Shown one piece after another: positions 42,318 to 51,004 of a stretch of DNA of 64,000 nucleotides. This stretch comes from Ruminococcus sp. GTDB taxonomy: Bacteria; Bacillota; Clostridia; Lachnospirales; Lachnospiraceae. The translations under genes and the position numbers were made by a program. Below the pieces are notes generated by a model. That model ran no database searches. It worked only from the letters and a program-made list of their open reading frames with translations, and was not told the origin of the DNA. Positions within the stretch are counted from its first letter, which is position 1, and each line of letters opens with the position of its first letter. The stretch spans positions 62,001 to 126,000 of the forward strand of contig JACERV010000005.1 in the NCBI GenBank assembly GCA_013911065.1, written 5' to 3'.

Positions 42318-43121
42318 CTATTTTAAATATGTGTTAAGGATTTCATCATAGGTTCCATCTTCTTTGATATTAGCCAGTCCCGCATTAAACAAATCCAGCA
42401 ATTCCTGATTCTCTTCATCCATAATGGCCATTCCATATGGAGCTCCTTCACTTTCCATTCCTTCAGGTATCTCAAGATCTAAATCACCTTCTTTAATCGA
42501 CACCTGCATAATGGGTGTATCCTCCACACACGCTGCACTATTGCCAAGAATAACATCCTGATACATCGTTGGTGAATCTTCAAAAACTGTAACAGTAAAT
42601 CCATAAGTATCTTTCAGACTTTCTGCAAAATCCGCACCTGCAGTACCATTTTTAACTGCAACATTTTTGCCGCGAAGACCCTCAAAATCCTTGATATCAC
42701 TACCCTTTGCAACAACAAATGTCTGTGTTGCATTATAATACCCATCTGAGAAAATCCAGCCTGAATCAATACGTTCCTGCTTGATAGTCGCACCTGCAAT
42801 AATCGCATCTGCCTGTCCAGACTGCACAGCTGCAACGGCTGCATCCCAGCCAAGACTGTTCAATTCATACTCAAATCCCTGATCTTCTGCAATAGCTGCT
42901 ATGATATCTACATCGATACCAACAAATTCATTTTTTTCATTTGTGTACTCAAAAGGCTTGAACACTGTATCGGTAGCTATAATCCATTTTTTTCCGCTAT
43001 CCGTATCGCCAGATGCGGTTGTTGATTCTTTATCCGCTTTTTTTGTGTCATTTGATGTGCATCCTGCCAACAAACCTATTGCCATAATTGAACACATTGC
43101 CATTACTAATATTCTTTTCAT
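42318..43121 (-). CDS. polar amino-acid ABC transporter substrate-binding lipoprotein
   Basis: 267 aa. Signal peptide with lipobox IGLLAGC, so it is anchored at the outer face of the membrane. The family pattern is clear: IIATDTVFKPFEYTNEKNEF, GIDVDIIAAIAE and LRGKNVAVKNGTAG. It is first in the operon and has a good promoter. The ligand cannot be told from sequence; the acidic and polar amino-acid branches are equally possible. Confidence 0.94.
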   Translation of the reverse strand: MKRILVMAMCSIMAIGLLAGCTSNDTKKADKESTTASGDTDSGKKWIIATDTVFKPFEYTNEKNEFVGIDVDIIAAIAEDQGFEYELNSLGWDAAVAAVQSGQADAIIAGATIKQERIDSGWIFSDGYYNATQTFVVAKGSDIKDFEGLRGKNVAVKNGTAGADFAESLKDTYGFTVTVFEDSPTMYQDVILGNSAACVEDTPIMQVSIKEGDLDLEIPEGMESEGAPYGMAIMDEENQELLDLFNAGLANIKEDGTYDEILNTYLK

Positions 43122-43216
43122 AAGTTGTACCCCCTTCTCTAATCAGAACAAACATCAAAAAAGTATTGTTTATATCTTCCCGTATCTGCCCTATATGTCT
43201 CAAGATTTACTAAAAT

Positions 43217-43246
43217 AGTATACACTTATTCTTTCTTTATTGTCAA
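43217..43246 (-). promoter_or_regulatory. promoter of the amino-acid ABC operon
   Basis: On the minus strand, TTGACA (43241-43246) and TATACT (43217-43222) are 18 bp apart, about 95 bp upstream of the binding-protein start. Confidence 0.7.
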
Positions 43247-43295
43247 GAAACAGTAAACTTGAGTAATCTGAATAAAAGCCCAGCCCTGCAAGCAG

Positions 43296-44702
43296 CTAGT
43301 TTAGGGAATGGGGATACTTCGGAATCGCCACTGTAAATTTACTACCATGTTCCGCATTACTCTCGGCCTTCACTGTGCCCCCATGGGCAGTCACAATGGA
43401 TTTTACAATCGTCAATCCGATCCCTGCGCCTCCCGTCTTGCGGTTACGGGATTTATCTGTACGGTAAAACCGCTCAAAAATCAGTGGCAGCTCATCTTTG
43501 GATATTCCAATTCCATTATCCTCAACAGTGATAATACCGTCTTGCGGTGTATCTTTGACCATAATGCGGATTTCCCCACCCTCTGGCGTATATTTGATTG
43601 CATTAGAAAGCAGATTGACAATAACCTGTGTCAGCCTGTCCCTGTCTGCATTTACATGAGATTCCACACCGCCTGCAGAAAGAGAGATACTCTTTTTAAC
43701 ACTTTCCGGCTCGAAGTTTCCAGTCACTGTATGGGCAAGCTCCAGTAAATCCACATCCGTCTTTTCCAGCCGCAAATTTTCATTTTCAACCTTTGCCAGC
43801 CGCTCTAAATCGGAGACCAGCCCGGAAATTCTGCCTATTTCCTCATAGCAGCTTTGTAACCGCTCTGTGGAAGGCTCCCATACCCCTTCAATAATAGCTT
43901 CCAAATGGGAAGCTACGGCGGCGAGTGGGGTCCGAAGCTCATGAGCGATGTCGTTTGTCAGCCGTTTGCGCAGCTCCTCCTGACTGTCAAGGGAGGACGC
44001 CATATGGTTGACTGCGGAAACAAGTTCGTCCAGTTCACGCGTTTTAATGTTGCTTTCAAAGCGGATTTTATAATCCCCTTCCGCAATCTGTTTGGCAATA
44101 TGTGCAGTCTTGATGACAGGGCGGGAAATGCGCTTTGCCCAAAATCCGCCGGCAGCCAGAGAACAAAGTAATGCAAGAGAACCAATCACTGCCAGTACAA
44201 GGTTCAGCGAATCCAAAAAGTTAAAATCACTCTCGCTCAAAAAGTAGGGTCCGTAATAGCTGATGACAAGGCTTCCAACTTTTTGACCGTTCTGTTTTAA
44301 GTCATATTCCTGTGACACAATACTACCCTTTAGACTTGGACGCTTCCTGTCCATACGTTCTATGATCTCCATCATTATTTGTGAACAGGCTTCCATATCA
44401 TGATTTTCGGCATCCCACACCACATTGCCATTTAAATCCATAAGCCGGATGATATACCCGTCATACATGGCGGACATTCCCACACCATGAATAAACTGCA
44501 AATCCCATTTTCCGGTTAAACTATCAAACTGGCGGCTTAGATTGACAGCAATATCCTTTGCGTTAGCCTGCTGCTGCTCCTTTGCGTATTTTTCAAACTC
44601 CTTGTTGATAAATATGTTGGCAAGCAGGCTGATGAGAGCCACGGCGGCAAGCACGATCACAGCAATTGTCAGTGTTAGCTGGGTGCGAAATTTGCGGCGC
44701 AT
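43296..44702 (-). CDS. sensor histidine kinase with HAMP domain (BaeS/CopS-like)
   Basis: 468 aa. Two membrane helices (about 10-32 and 160-182) flank an extracytoplasmic sensor. HAMP follows, then H-box DIAHELRTPLAAVASHLEAI, N-box LLSNAIKYTPEGGEI, G1 DNGIGI and GGAGIGLTIVK. The ATG lies 1 bp after the stop of the response-regulator gene, and its GGAGGAG site is inside that gene's last codons. The neighbouring copper genes suggest it senses metal or envelope stress. Confidence 0.93.
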   Translation of the reverse strand: MRRKFRTQLTLTIAVIVLAAVALISLLANIFINKEFEKYAKEQQQANAKDIAVNLSRQFDSLTGKWDLQFIHGVGMSAMYDGYIIRLMDLNGNVVWDAENHDMEACSQIMMEIIERMDRKRPSLKGSIVSQEYDLKQNGQKVGSLVISYYGPYFLSESDFNFLDSLNLVLAVIGSLALLCSLAAGGFWAKRISRPVIKTAHIAKQIAEGDYKIRFESNIKTRELDELVSAVNHMASSLDSQEELRKRLTNDIAHELRTPLAAVASHLEAIIEGVWEPSTERLQSCYEEIGRISGLVSDLERLAKVENENLRLEKTDVDLLELAHTVTGNFEPESVKKSISLSAGGVESHVNADRDRLTQVIVNLLSNAIKYTPEGGEIRIMVKDTPQDGIITVEDNGIGISKDELPLIFERFYRTDKSRNRKTGGAGIGLTIVKSIVTAHGGTVKAESNAEHGSKFTVAIPKYPHSLN

Positions 44703-44703
44703 A

Positions 44704-45402
44704 TCATTCTCCTCCAAACTTATACCCCAAACCGCGTATTGTCAGCACATACACAGGGGTTTTTGTATCATCTTCTATTTTCTGGCGCAGATTTTTAATG
44801 TGGTTGTCAATCACGCGGTCAAGGCTGTCCGTATTATCGCCCAAAACAAGAGTCAGCAATTCCTCCCGGCTGAATATCTTGCCGGGATATTTAATCAACG
44901 CAGAAAGAATTTTCAGCTCTGTTGCAGTCAAATTCACTTCTTTGCCATGTTTGGAAACAATGCCTTTTTCAAAGTCCACCGTCAAATCTCCGTCCCGCCA
45001 TGAATTTTTGATTGTGAGGGGCACTAAATCGTCCGTTGTCCTGCGCAGGACGGTCTCTATTCGGGCAGCAATCACCTTCAGGCTAAACGGTTTCGTGATA
45101 TAATCATCTGCACCTATATCCAGCCCCTTTAGCTGATTGGCTTCCTCAGATTTTGCCGTCAGCATAATAATAGGAACGCGGGATTTTTTACGGATCCGTG
45201 TACAGACTTCTTCTCCGGATATGTCAGGAAGCATTAAGTCCAGCAGAATGAGAGAAATGTTTTCCTTTTCAAATATCTCCAAAGCCTGCGTGCCATTTTG
45301 GGCGGTACAGACGGTGTAGCCTTTGCTCTCTAAAAAAGCCTTTACGGCCTCAAGGATTTTCGGTTCATCGTCCACCGCCAGTATGTTCTTGTTCATGGTC
45401 AT
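44704..45402 (-). CDS. OmpR-family response regulator
   Basis: Start at ATG 45400-45402 behind GGAGGTCACGGTG. Receiver domain with DDE near residue 12 and the phospho-Asp in LILLDLMLPD, Lys in YITKPFSLK. The C-terminal winged helix (LTATELKILSALIKYPG, VIDNHIKNLRQKIEDD) is of OmpR type. It lies directly before its kinase and 72 bp after copZ, so it probably belongs to the copper operon or regulates it. Confidence 0.93.
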   Translation of the reverse strand: MTMNKNILAVDDEPKILEAVKAFLESKGYTVCTAQNGTQALEIFEKENISLILLDLMLPDISGEEVCTRIRKKSRVPIIMLTAKSEEANQLKGLDIGADDYITKPFSLKVIAARIETVLRRTTDDLVPLTIKNSWRDGDLTVDFEKGIVSKHGKEVNLTATELKILSALIKYPGKIFSREELLTLVLGDNTDSLDRVIDNHIKNLRQKIEDDTKTPVYVLTIRGLGYKFGGE

Positions 45403-45473
45403 CACCGTGACCTCCAAAAGTTATTTTTAAACGCTGCAAAGGGAACCGCCTTTATGCGATTCCCCTTATGGCA

Positions 45474-45683
45474 CTATGATACAATATCGTAGCCCTGTTC
45501 TTCAATTTCAAATTTAATTTTGTCAGCCGGACTTTGCGCCGGGTCATGTTCCACTGTGACCGTCCCGGCCTTTAGGTCAACCTCCACGCTTTCGATTCCC
45601 GGCAATGCGTTTACCGCATTTGTAACTGCTTTCACACAATGTTCGCAGGACATTCCGTCCACTTTGATAATTGATTTTTCCAT
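45474..45683 (-). CDS. copZ: CopZ-type copper chaperone (HMA domain)
   Basis: 69 aa, one heavy-metal-associated domain. The metal site is VDGMSCEHCVKAV (GMxCxxC) near the N-terminus. It carries Cu(I) to the CopA pump. A GGAGG site precedes the ATG. It is third in the operon after copA and a lipoprotein. A hairpin (GGGGAATCGC/GCGGTTCCC) follows before the regulator gene and may reduce read-through. Confidence 0.9.
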   Translation of the reverse strand: MEKSIIKVDGMSCEHCVKAVTNAVNALPGIESVEVDLKAGTVTVEHDPAQSPADKIKFEIEEQGYDIVS

Positions 45684-45696
45684 TTCTATACCTCCA

Positions 45697-46437
45697 TTAT
45701 TTTAAATTGAAAGGTTTGAGCAATTTCCAAACCTGCTCTTCCTTACCATGTTCATCAACAGTAACTTGCGCGTATGTCCATCCCTCAATCTTTTCAGGAT
45801 TAATGCCCGCCTCAATCAAAGGCTGGGGATTCAGAACGAATACGATGTCTTTATCTTGATCGCTGTGGTCATAGCCGTTCGTTTCCATATCCTTTGCCCA
45901 CTCAAACATATTGCCGTCGCCCAGTTTCACGCCGTAATGGTCAAGGGAAGTGTGGAAGTTAATAGAACCTCGGTAATTATTGACAATCTGCTCATAAGCT
46001 GTCACTGCTGTGGGACTGCCATTGTATGTGAATTTGTCACTGCCCAGCTTTGTGCCAACCATTAACATTTTGCCGCCCGTGCTGCCCATCCTATCTCCTT
46101 CATAGAAAGCGTAGTTATCAGGCAGCTTTTCGGGGTCAAGCCCTGCATCCAGGAAGGGTTGTGCGTCAAATTCCAGCATAACATCATGCAAGGGGGCATT
46201 ACTGTAATCCTCGCTCCAAATAAAGCGTACTGAATCGTCCGGCGCAGAAAGCGCCCAGCCCACATTTGTCTCATCGGCCTGCACCTGGTCAGGTATGGTC
46301 TTTAGCACCTCCTCAAAAGAGGTAATGGACCCCTGGCCGACTACATCCAGCGATTTCAGCCCGGAGCAGGCGGTTAATGCCATCGCCGCCACTAACCCTG
46401 CTGCGGCTGCCACGATACGTTTCATTTTATTTTTCAT
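45697..46437 (-). CDS. lipoprotein of unknown function between copA and copZ
   Basis: 246 aa with a lysine-rich signal peptide and lipobox ALTACS. The mature part repeats a motif: FDAQPFLDAGLDPEKLPD and LNPQPLIEAGINPEKIEG, suggesting two related half-domains. It begins 2 bp after the copA stop, so translation is coupled. It contains few Cys, Met or His, so it is not an obvious copper store. Its position implies a role in metal export or sensing outside the membrane. Confidence 0.8.
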   Translation of the reverse strand: MKNKMKRIVAAAAGLVAAMALTACSGLKSLDVVGQGSITSFEEVLKTIPDQVQADETNVGWALSAPDDSVRFIWSEDYSNAPLHDVMLEFDAQPFLDAGLDPEKLPDNYAFYEGDRMGSTGGKMLMVGTKLGSDKFTYNGSPTAVTAYEQIVNNYRGSINFHTSLDHYGVKLGDGNMFEWAKDMETNGYDHSDQDKDIVFVLNPQPLIEAGINPEKIEGWTYAQVTVDEHGKEEQVWKLLKPFNLK

Positions 46438-46439
46438 GG

Positions 46440-48932
46440 TTATGCACCTCTCCTTTCCTGATTTGCCGCCTTAAATCTTTTTAAGCGCAGAGCGTTTGTC
46501 AGTACCGAAACTGAGCTCAAACTCATGGCTGCTGCCGCAAACATGGGATTCAGCAGGGGGCCGCCGAACAGATGCAGCACACCTGCCGCAATAGGGATAC
46601 CCACCACGTTGTAACCAAATGCCCAAAAGAGGTTTTGCTTAATATTGCGGATGGTCTTTTTGCTTAGGTCAATGGCTGTAGGAACGTCCATAAGGTCGGA
46701 ATGCATAAGCACAATATCTGCACTTTCCATTGCCACGTCCGTACCGGAACCAATTGCAATTCCTATATCAGCCTGGGCCAGTGCGGGAGCATCATTGATA
46801 CCATCGCCCACCATTGCCACTTTACGCCCTTCGCCTTGCAGCTTCTTAACCTCATTAGACTTATCCTGGGGCAGCACTTCTGCAAGCACACGGTCAATAC
46901 CAACTTGTTTCGCAATAGCGTCCGCAGTCTTGCGGTTATCGCCTGTTATCATTGCAACTTCAATGCCCATGCGGTGCAGACTTTCAATGGCACCTTTGCT
47001 GGAAGCCTTGACAACATCGGCCACAGCCACGATACCAGCCAGCTCTCCGTCAATGGCTACGTACATCGGTGTTTTTCCTTCTCCCGCCAATCTGTCAGAA
47101 TCCGTTTCCAATACAGTGAGGGAGATGCTGCGTTCATCCATAAGCTTGCGGTTTCCGGCAAGAACAGTCTGCCCATTGATAACCGCTTCAATGCCGCGCC
47201 CGGTAATAGAATTAAAGCTGTCTACTTTTAAGAGATCCAAGCCTTTATCTTGAGCTCCGGTCACAATCGCCTGCCCTAATGGATGTTCCGAGCTCTTTTC
47301 AGCGGAAGCCGTCATTTGCAAGAGATAATCAGCGGGTGAGTCCTGAGTTGTCAAGACATCCGTAACCGTAGGTTTTCCCTCTGTAATCGTGCCTGTCTTG
47401 TCAAAGACAATTGTGTTGATTTTGTGGGCCGTTTCAAGAGCTTCCCCACCCTTTATCAGAATACCGTTTTCCGCACCTTTCCCTGTACCAACCATAATAG
47501 CGGTAGGTGTTGCCAGACCTAAAGCACAAGGGCAGGCGATAACAAGAACAGAAATGAATATGGTCAGGGCAAATTTTACATCCCCCCCGCTTCCAATTAA
47601 CCATGCTACACCTGCAAGCAGAGCAATGATACACACAACCGGAACGAACACACCGGATACTTTATCTGCCATTGCTGCAATTGGTGCTTTTGAACCCTGT
47701 GCATCCTCCACCAGCTTGATGATTTGCGCCAGTGCGGTATCAGAGCCAACTTTTTCAGCCTTAAACTGAATCATTCCAGTGGTATTTAAGGAGGCTGTAT
47801 ATACCGGGTCACCTGCCTTCTTATCCACCGGCATACTCTCGCCTGTCAGCATAGATTCATCAATAGAAGTATGCCCCTCTGTAACCGTACCATCCACCGG
47901 AATTTTTGCGCCGGGTTTTACGATGATAATATCTCCGATTTCAACTTCATCAATGGGAATTTCCTTTTCCGCACCATCCTGTATAATAAGGGCAGTTTTT
48001 GGTGCAAGCCCCATAAGTTTCTTAATCGCTTCACTGGTTCTTCCTTTGGATACTGCTTCAAGGGATTTTCCCAAAAGAATCAGTGTTATAATCACGCCAG
48101 CCGTTTCAAAGTAGAGGGAGTCTACTGCTTTAAATTCTCCCTGGGTTATCAGCCATGTGTTGTAAATACTGTACAGTATGGCTGCAGTTGTGCCGATGGC
48201 AATTAAGCTATCCATATTCGGACTTCGCTGTATCAGCGCCTTAAAACCAATGGTGTAGAATTTATAACCCACGCCGATAACTGGAATCACCAGCACGATC
48301 TGTAACAGTGCATAAATCAGCGGATAATTCATTGGGTCAAGCCCTTTTGGATAGGGCAGCCGTATTCCGTACATAATCAGCATAGGGACCATTGCAATAT
48401 ACAGCAGGGGAAGGGCGAAAACTGCTGAAACAGTAAATTTTGTCCAAAGTACCTTGATTTCCTTTTGCTTTCGCGCTCTGTCCTCGTCGGCAGCATCCGC
48501 TTTATTCACTTCCAACGCCTCGTATCCGGCTTTCTCAATCGCCTCCCGGATAGCCGACAAACGTATTTGATGTGGATCATAGGAAACAGCCGCCTTTTCC
48601 GTAGCAAAATTAACTGTTGCACTCGTCACTCCGGGAAGTTTCTTGATTCCTTTTTCCACCCGCTGGGCACATGCTGCACAAGTCATACCGCCAATGGGGA
48701 TAGTGACATTGCTGCTCTCACTTTTTTCTACCACCTCATATCCGATTTTCGTTACAGCTTGCTTAATCGTGGTAAGTGGCAGAATGCTTTCATCATACTC
48801 CACAAACAGCTTTTCACTTGCCAGGTTCACCGTTGCCTGCTCAATGCCGGAAAGCTTCCGCACTGTCTTTTCTATTCGCTGTGCGCAGGCTGCACAGGTC
48901 ATACCTCTAATACTAAGTACCTGACTGTTCAT
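46440..48932 (-). CDS. copA: copper-exporting P1B-type ATPase
   Basis: 830 aa. Two N-terminal metal-binding domains with [14 protein letters not shown] and [14 protein letters not shown]. Then membrane helices, the A-domain ([13 protein letters not shown]), the transport CPC in [13 protein letters not shown], phosphorylation loop [10 protein letters not shown], the SEHPLG motif and [16 protein letters not shown]. The CPC and paired HMA domains indicate Cu(I) export. Ribosome site GAGGTG. HxlR is transcribed divergently 250 bp upstream and is the nearest candidate regulator. Confidence 0.96.
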   Translation of the reverse strand: MNSQVLSIRGMTCAACAQRIEKTVRKLSGIEQATVNLASEKLFVEYDESILPLTTIKQAVTKIGYEVVEKSESSNVTIPIGGMTCAACAQRVEKGIKKLPGVTSATVNFATEKAAVSYDPHQIRLSAIREAIEKAGYEALEVNKADAADEDRARKQKEIKVLWTKFTVSAVFALPLLYIAMVPMLIMYGIRLPYPKGLDPMNYPLIYALLQIVLVIPVIGVGYKFYTIGFKALIQRSPNMDSLIAIGTTAAILYSIYNTWLITQGEFKAVDSLYFETAGVIITLILLGKSLEAVSKGRTSEAIKKLMGLAPKTALIIQDGAEKEIPIDEVEIGDIIIVKPGAKIPVDGTVTEGHTSIDESMLTGESMPVDKKAGDPVYTASLNTTGMIQFKAEKVGSDTALAQIIKLVEDAQGSKAPIAAMADKVSGVFVPVVCIIALLAGVAWLIGSGGDVKFALTIFISVLVIACPCALGLATPTAIMVGTGKGAENGILIKGGEALETAHKINTIVFDKTGTITEGKPTVTDVLTTQDSPADYLLQMTASAEKSSEHPLGQAIVTGAQDKGLDLLKVDSFNSITGRGIEAVINGQTVLAGNRKLMDERSISLTVLETDSDRLAGEGKTPMYVAIDGELAGIVAVADVVKASSKGAIESLHRMGIEVAMITGDNRKTADAIAKQVGIDRVLAEVLPQDKSNEVKKLQGEGRKVAMVGDGINDAPALAQADIGIAIGSGTDVAMESADIVLMHSDLMDVPTAIDLSKKTIRNIKQNLFWAFGYNVVGIPIAAGVLHLFGGPLLNPMFAAAAMSLSSVSVLTNALRLKRFKAANQERRGA

Positions 48933-49020
48933 ATATAAATCACCTCACTCATTTCTTTCCATTTTATTTCTTTGAGATTTTTCAACCTCTACTATTAGTT
49001 TAACCATAATTTCTAATTTT

Positions 49021-49101
49021 GCAAGTATGCACTTTTTTGTATAATAGTACCCTAAATGATACTATTTAATTCTTGACACCGCTCAATTCCAATGATATTA
49101 T
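49021..49101 (+). promoter_or_regulatory. copA-hxlR divergent control region with rightward promoter
   Basis: TTGACA (49073-49078) and TATTAT (49096-49101) are 17 bp apart and drive the HxlR gene. To the left, AAGTATGCAC, GTATAATAGTAC and TGATACTATT repeat an AGTA/TACT pattern that could hold regulator sites acting on copA as well. Confidence 0.6.
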
Positions 49102-49191
49102 TATTATAGTAATGATTCTTTTATCATGTACAAACTCTTATATACTATAGTGATTTAAAATATACTAACAGAAGCTAAGGAGGTGAAAAAG

Positions 49192-49551
49192 ATGAACTGT
49201 GACTGTACTGAATATAACTGTCCCGTAGACGTAACTCTTGATATGATAGGCGGAAAATATAAATCTCTTATTCTTTGGCATTTGATTGACGAAACCCTGC
49301 GTTTCGGGGAGCTTCGCAAGCTCATTCCGCAGGCTACTCCTAAAATGCTGACCCAGCAGCTCCGGGAACTGGAAAAGGATAATCTTGTTATCCGTACCGT
49401 GTATCCCGTTGTGCCCCCAAAGGTAGAGTATTCACTTTCCGATTTAGGCCGCAGCATCCGTCCGATTTTGGAAACCATGTATGATTGGGGAGCAACTTAT
49501 CTCAAAGACAATGGCAAGGAGATAAGCTGCTCTATGACTGCACATAGGTGA
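49192..49551 (+). CDS. HxlR-family transcriptional regulator
   Basis: 119 aa from the ATG, 9 bases after AAGGAGG; an upstream GTG overlaps that site. Winged helix: CPVDVTLDMIGGKYKSLIL, LRFGELRKLIPQATPKML, and the wing VIRTVYPVVPPKVEYSL. Several Cys at the N-terminus (NCDCTEYNC) and CSMT near the end could respond to redox or metals. It is divergent from copA, and its stop abuts the stop of the next gene with no gap. Confidence 0.9.
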   Translation: MNCDCTEYNCPVDVTLDMIGGKYKSLILWHLIDETLRFGELRKLIPQATPKMLTQQLRELEKDNLVIRTVYPVVPPKVEYSLSDLGRSIRPILETMYDWGATYLKDNGKEISCSMTAHR

Positions 49552-50127
49552 TTATTGTTTCCAATTTGGAGAGAAACGATAAGTATTTGCCTGCAGCGTA
49601 TCGTAAGAAACCGTAATGGATTCGTCTGTTACGGTTTTATCTTCGTCAAAAATCGGTACAGGATTACATCCGTTTGCTTCTACCTCCACACTGTCCATCG
49701 GGAATTTATTGCCGCAATTCTGACATTGAAGTGTGTTGCCGCTCTGCTCAAAATATGCTTTGGGAGAGCCGTTGCACACCTGGCAGGTGTTGAATGCTGT
49801 ACGGATTGTTCCATCTGAAGCTTTTACCGCCGCAACTTCCATTCTTGTGCCATCCACCGTAACGGGATAGAATTTAGCCGTCTCGGAAACCTCACTTGCT
49901 GGAATTACAAGGCCTTCACCTTCTTTAATGTCCTGTGAATCACTTGCTGCTGTATTATTGTCATCTACACTGTTACTGTCGCTGCTTCCGGCGCTATTGT
50001 CCCCATTGCTATTGCCGCTGTCGTTAGATGAACAGCCTGTAACCGCAAATGCCAATACCAGCACAACCGCTGCAAAGGCAGCCGCCGAAAAGCGAAAACC
50101 TTTTTTATTCTTTGTTTCTGTCTGCAT
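49552..50127 (-). CDS. DUF2318/FtrD-like metal-binding lipoprotein
   Basis: 191 aa. Signal peptide with lipobox AVTGCS, then a Ser/Asn/Asp-rich linker. The domain carries CQVCNGSPKAYF and LQCQNCGNKFPMDSV, two CxxC pairs typical of the FtrD-like family that accompanies cupredoxins and iron/copper permeases. It ends in TYRFSPNWKQ. It is last in a four-gene set with the cupredoxin and HMA-SafE fusion. Likely an electron- or metal-handling partner outside the membrane. Confidence 0.85.
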   Translation of the reverse strand: MQTETKNKKGFRFSAAAFAAVVLVLAFAVTGCSSNDSGNSNGDNSAGSSDSNSVDDNNTAASDSQDIKEGEGLVIPASEVSETAKFYPVTVDGTRMEVAAVKASDGTIRTAFNTCQVCNGSPKAYFEQSGNTLQCQNCGNKFPMDSVEVEANGCNPVPIFDEDKTVTDESITVSYDTLQANTYRFSPNWKQ

Positions 50128-50158
50128 GATAAATTTCCTCCATTATACAACGAGATAT

Positions 50159-50308
50159 TTAATCCCTTTTATTTTTCTGCGGTATCTCCGCAATGTTGTT
50201 TCGTTCATCTTTCTTTTCTTTCCTAGGTCTCTCCCTCATAAAGAATAACGCAATACCTATTCCCATCACCGGCAGGATACAATGCCAATGACTAATTAAA
50301 AAATTCAT
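50159..50308 (-). CDS. 49-aa single-pass membrane protein
   Basis: Start at ATG 50306-50308 behind AAAGGAG; the longer frame to 50404 overlaps the cupredoxin gene in another frame. One membrane helix (HCILPVMGIGIALFFM) is followed by a charged cytoplasmic tail (RERPRKEKKDERNN). It lies 19 bp after the cupredoxin gene and 31 bp before the lipoprotein gene. Single-pass peptides of this kind often stabilise metal-handling complexes. Confidence 0.65.
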   Translation of the reverse strand: MNFLISHWHCILPVMGIGIALFFMRERPRKEKKDERNNIAEIPQKNKRD

Positions 50309-50327
50309 ATTCAGGCTCTCCTTTCCA

Positions 50328-50909
50328 TCATCGTTGGCCGCCGCAGCATCCGGCAGGAAGTCCATTGGAACCGTCATCAGGGTTATCTGCCACTGTTCCG
50401 TCATCGCTCACAACTGTAATGCTGGAGCGTATCATACCCATCCAGCAGCTAAACGGGAAAGCTCCCGATTCGTCCGGGGTAAACTCAATCACATTTTCCC
50501 CGGTTTTCAACGCAACCTCCAAATTGTATTTTGGAATGGTAATAGAGTTGTTACAGCCGTTCAGCGCCCCGCTTGGCACATTTAAGGTCCATTTAACGGG
50601 AATTCCCTGCTGGACGGTGATCGGCTCATACTGTCTGCTGCTCACTGTGGAAGTGATATACTGAACGCCGTCCTGCACCGTCGCTGCTGTTCCCTGCGCT
50701 GTCGCAGTCTTTTGGCTATCGGCAGTTATTACATCTGCCAAATTTACATTGGCCGTCTGCCTGCTCTGTGCAGGCCCGGCAGCCTCGCCCTGTGCATTGA
50801 GAAGCAATGCCCTTCCGCTCAACAGCCCAACGGTTACCAACAGGACAGCCAGCCCCGTCAACAGCGTGGGAAATCTCTGTTTTAAAGATCTGTTTCTATT
50901 TGCACTCAT
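50328..50909 (-). CDS. membrane-anchored cupredoxin-like protein
   Basis: 193 aa. N-terminal anchor (FPTLLTGLAVLLVTVGLLS), then a cupredoxin-type domain: PVKWTLNVPSGALNGCNNSI and FTPDESGAFPFSCWMGMIR. The Cys and Met there are the likely copper ligands. It ends with a Cys pair, AGCCGGQR. The domain is nearly the same as one inside the fusion protein encoded just upstream, so the two are paralogues. It probably accepts copper outside the membrane. Confidence 0.85.
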   Translation of the reverse strand: MSANRNRSLKQRFPTLLTGLAVLLVTVGLLSGRALLLNAQGEAAGPAQSRQTANVNLADVITADSQKTATAQGTAATVQDGVQYITSTVSSRQYEPITVQQGIPVKWTLNVPSGALNGCNNSITIPKYNLEVALKTGENVIEFTPDESGAFPFSCWMGMIRSSITVVSDDGTVADNPDDGSNGLPAGCCGGQR

Positions 50910-51004
50910 TTTTACTGCTCCTTTCCAGAATCTATTTCTGAAGTCTACCAGCGATGCTGAGGTAAACTGTAAAATGTTGTCCTCTTCCTAAATGTCATGT
51001 TCTC

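Noticed and set aside
46645-47253. Plus-strand frame of 202 codons opposite copA
   Set aside because: It is a shadow of the copA coding sequence, with no ribosome site and repetitive Ser/Thr/Ile composition.
50159-50404. An 81-aa protein extending into the cupredoxin gene
   Set aside because: The N-terminal 32 residues are the cupredoxin gene read in another frame; the ribosome site supports the 49-aa form.
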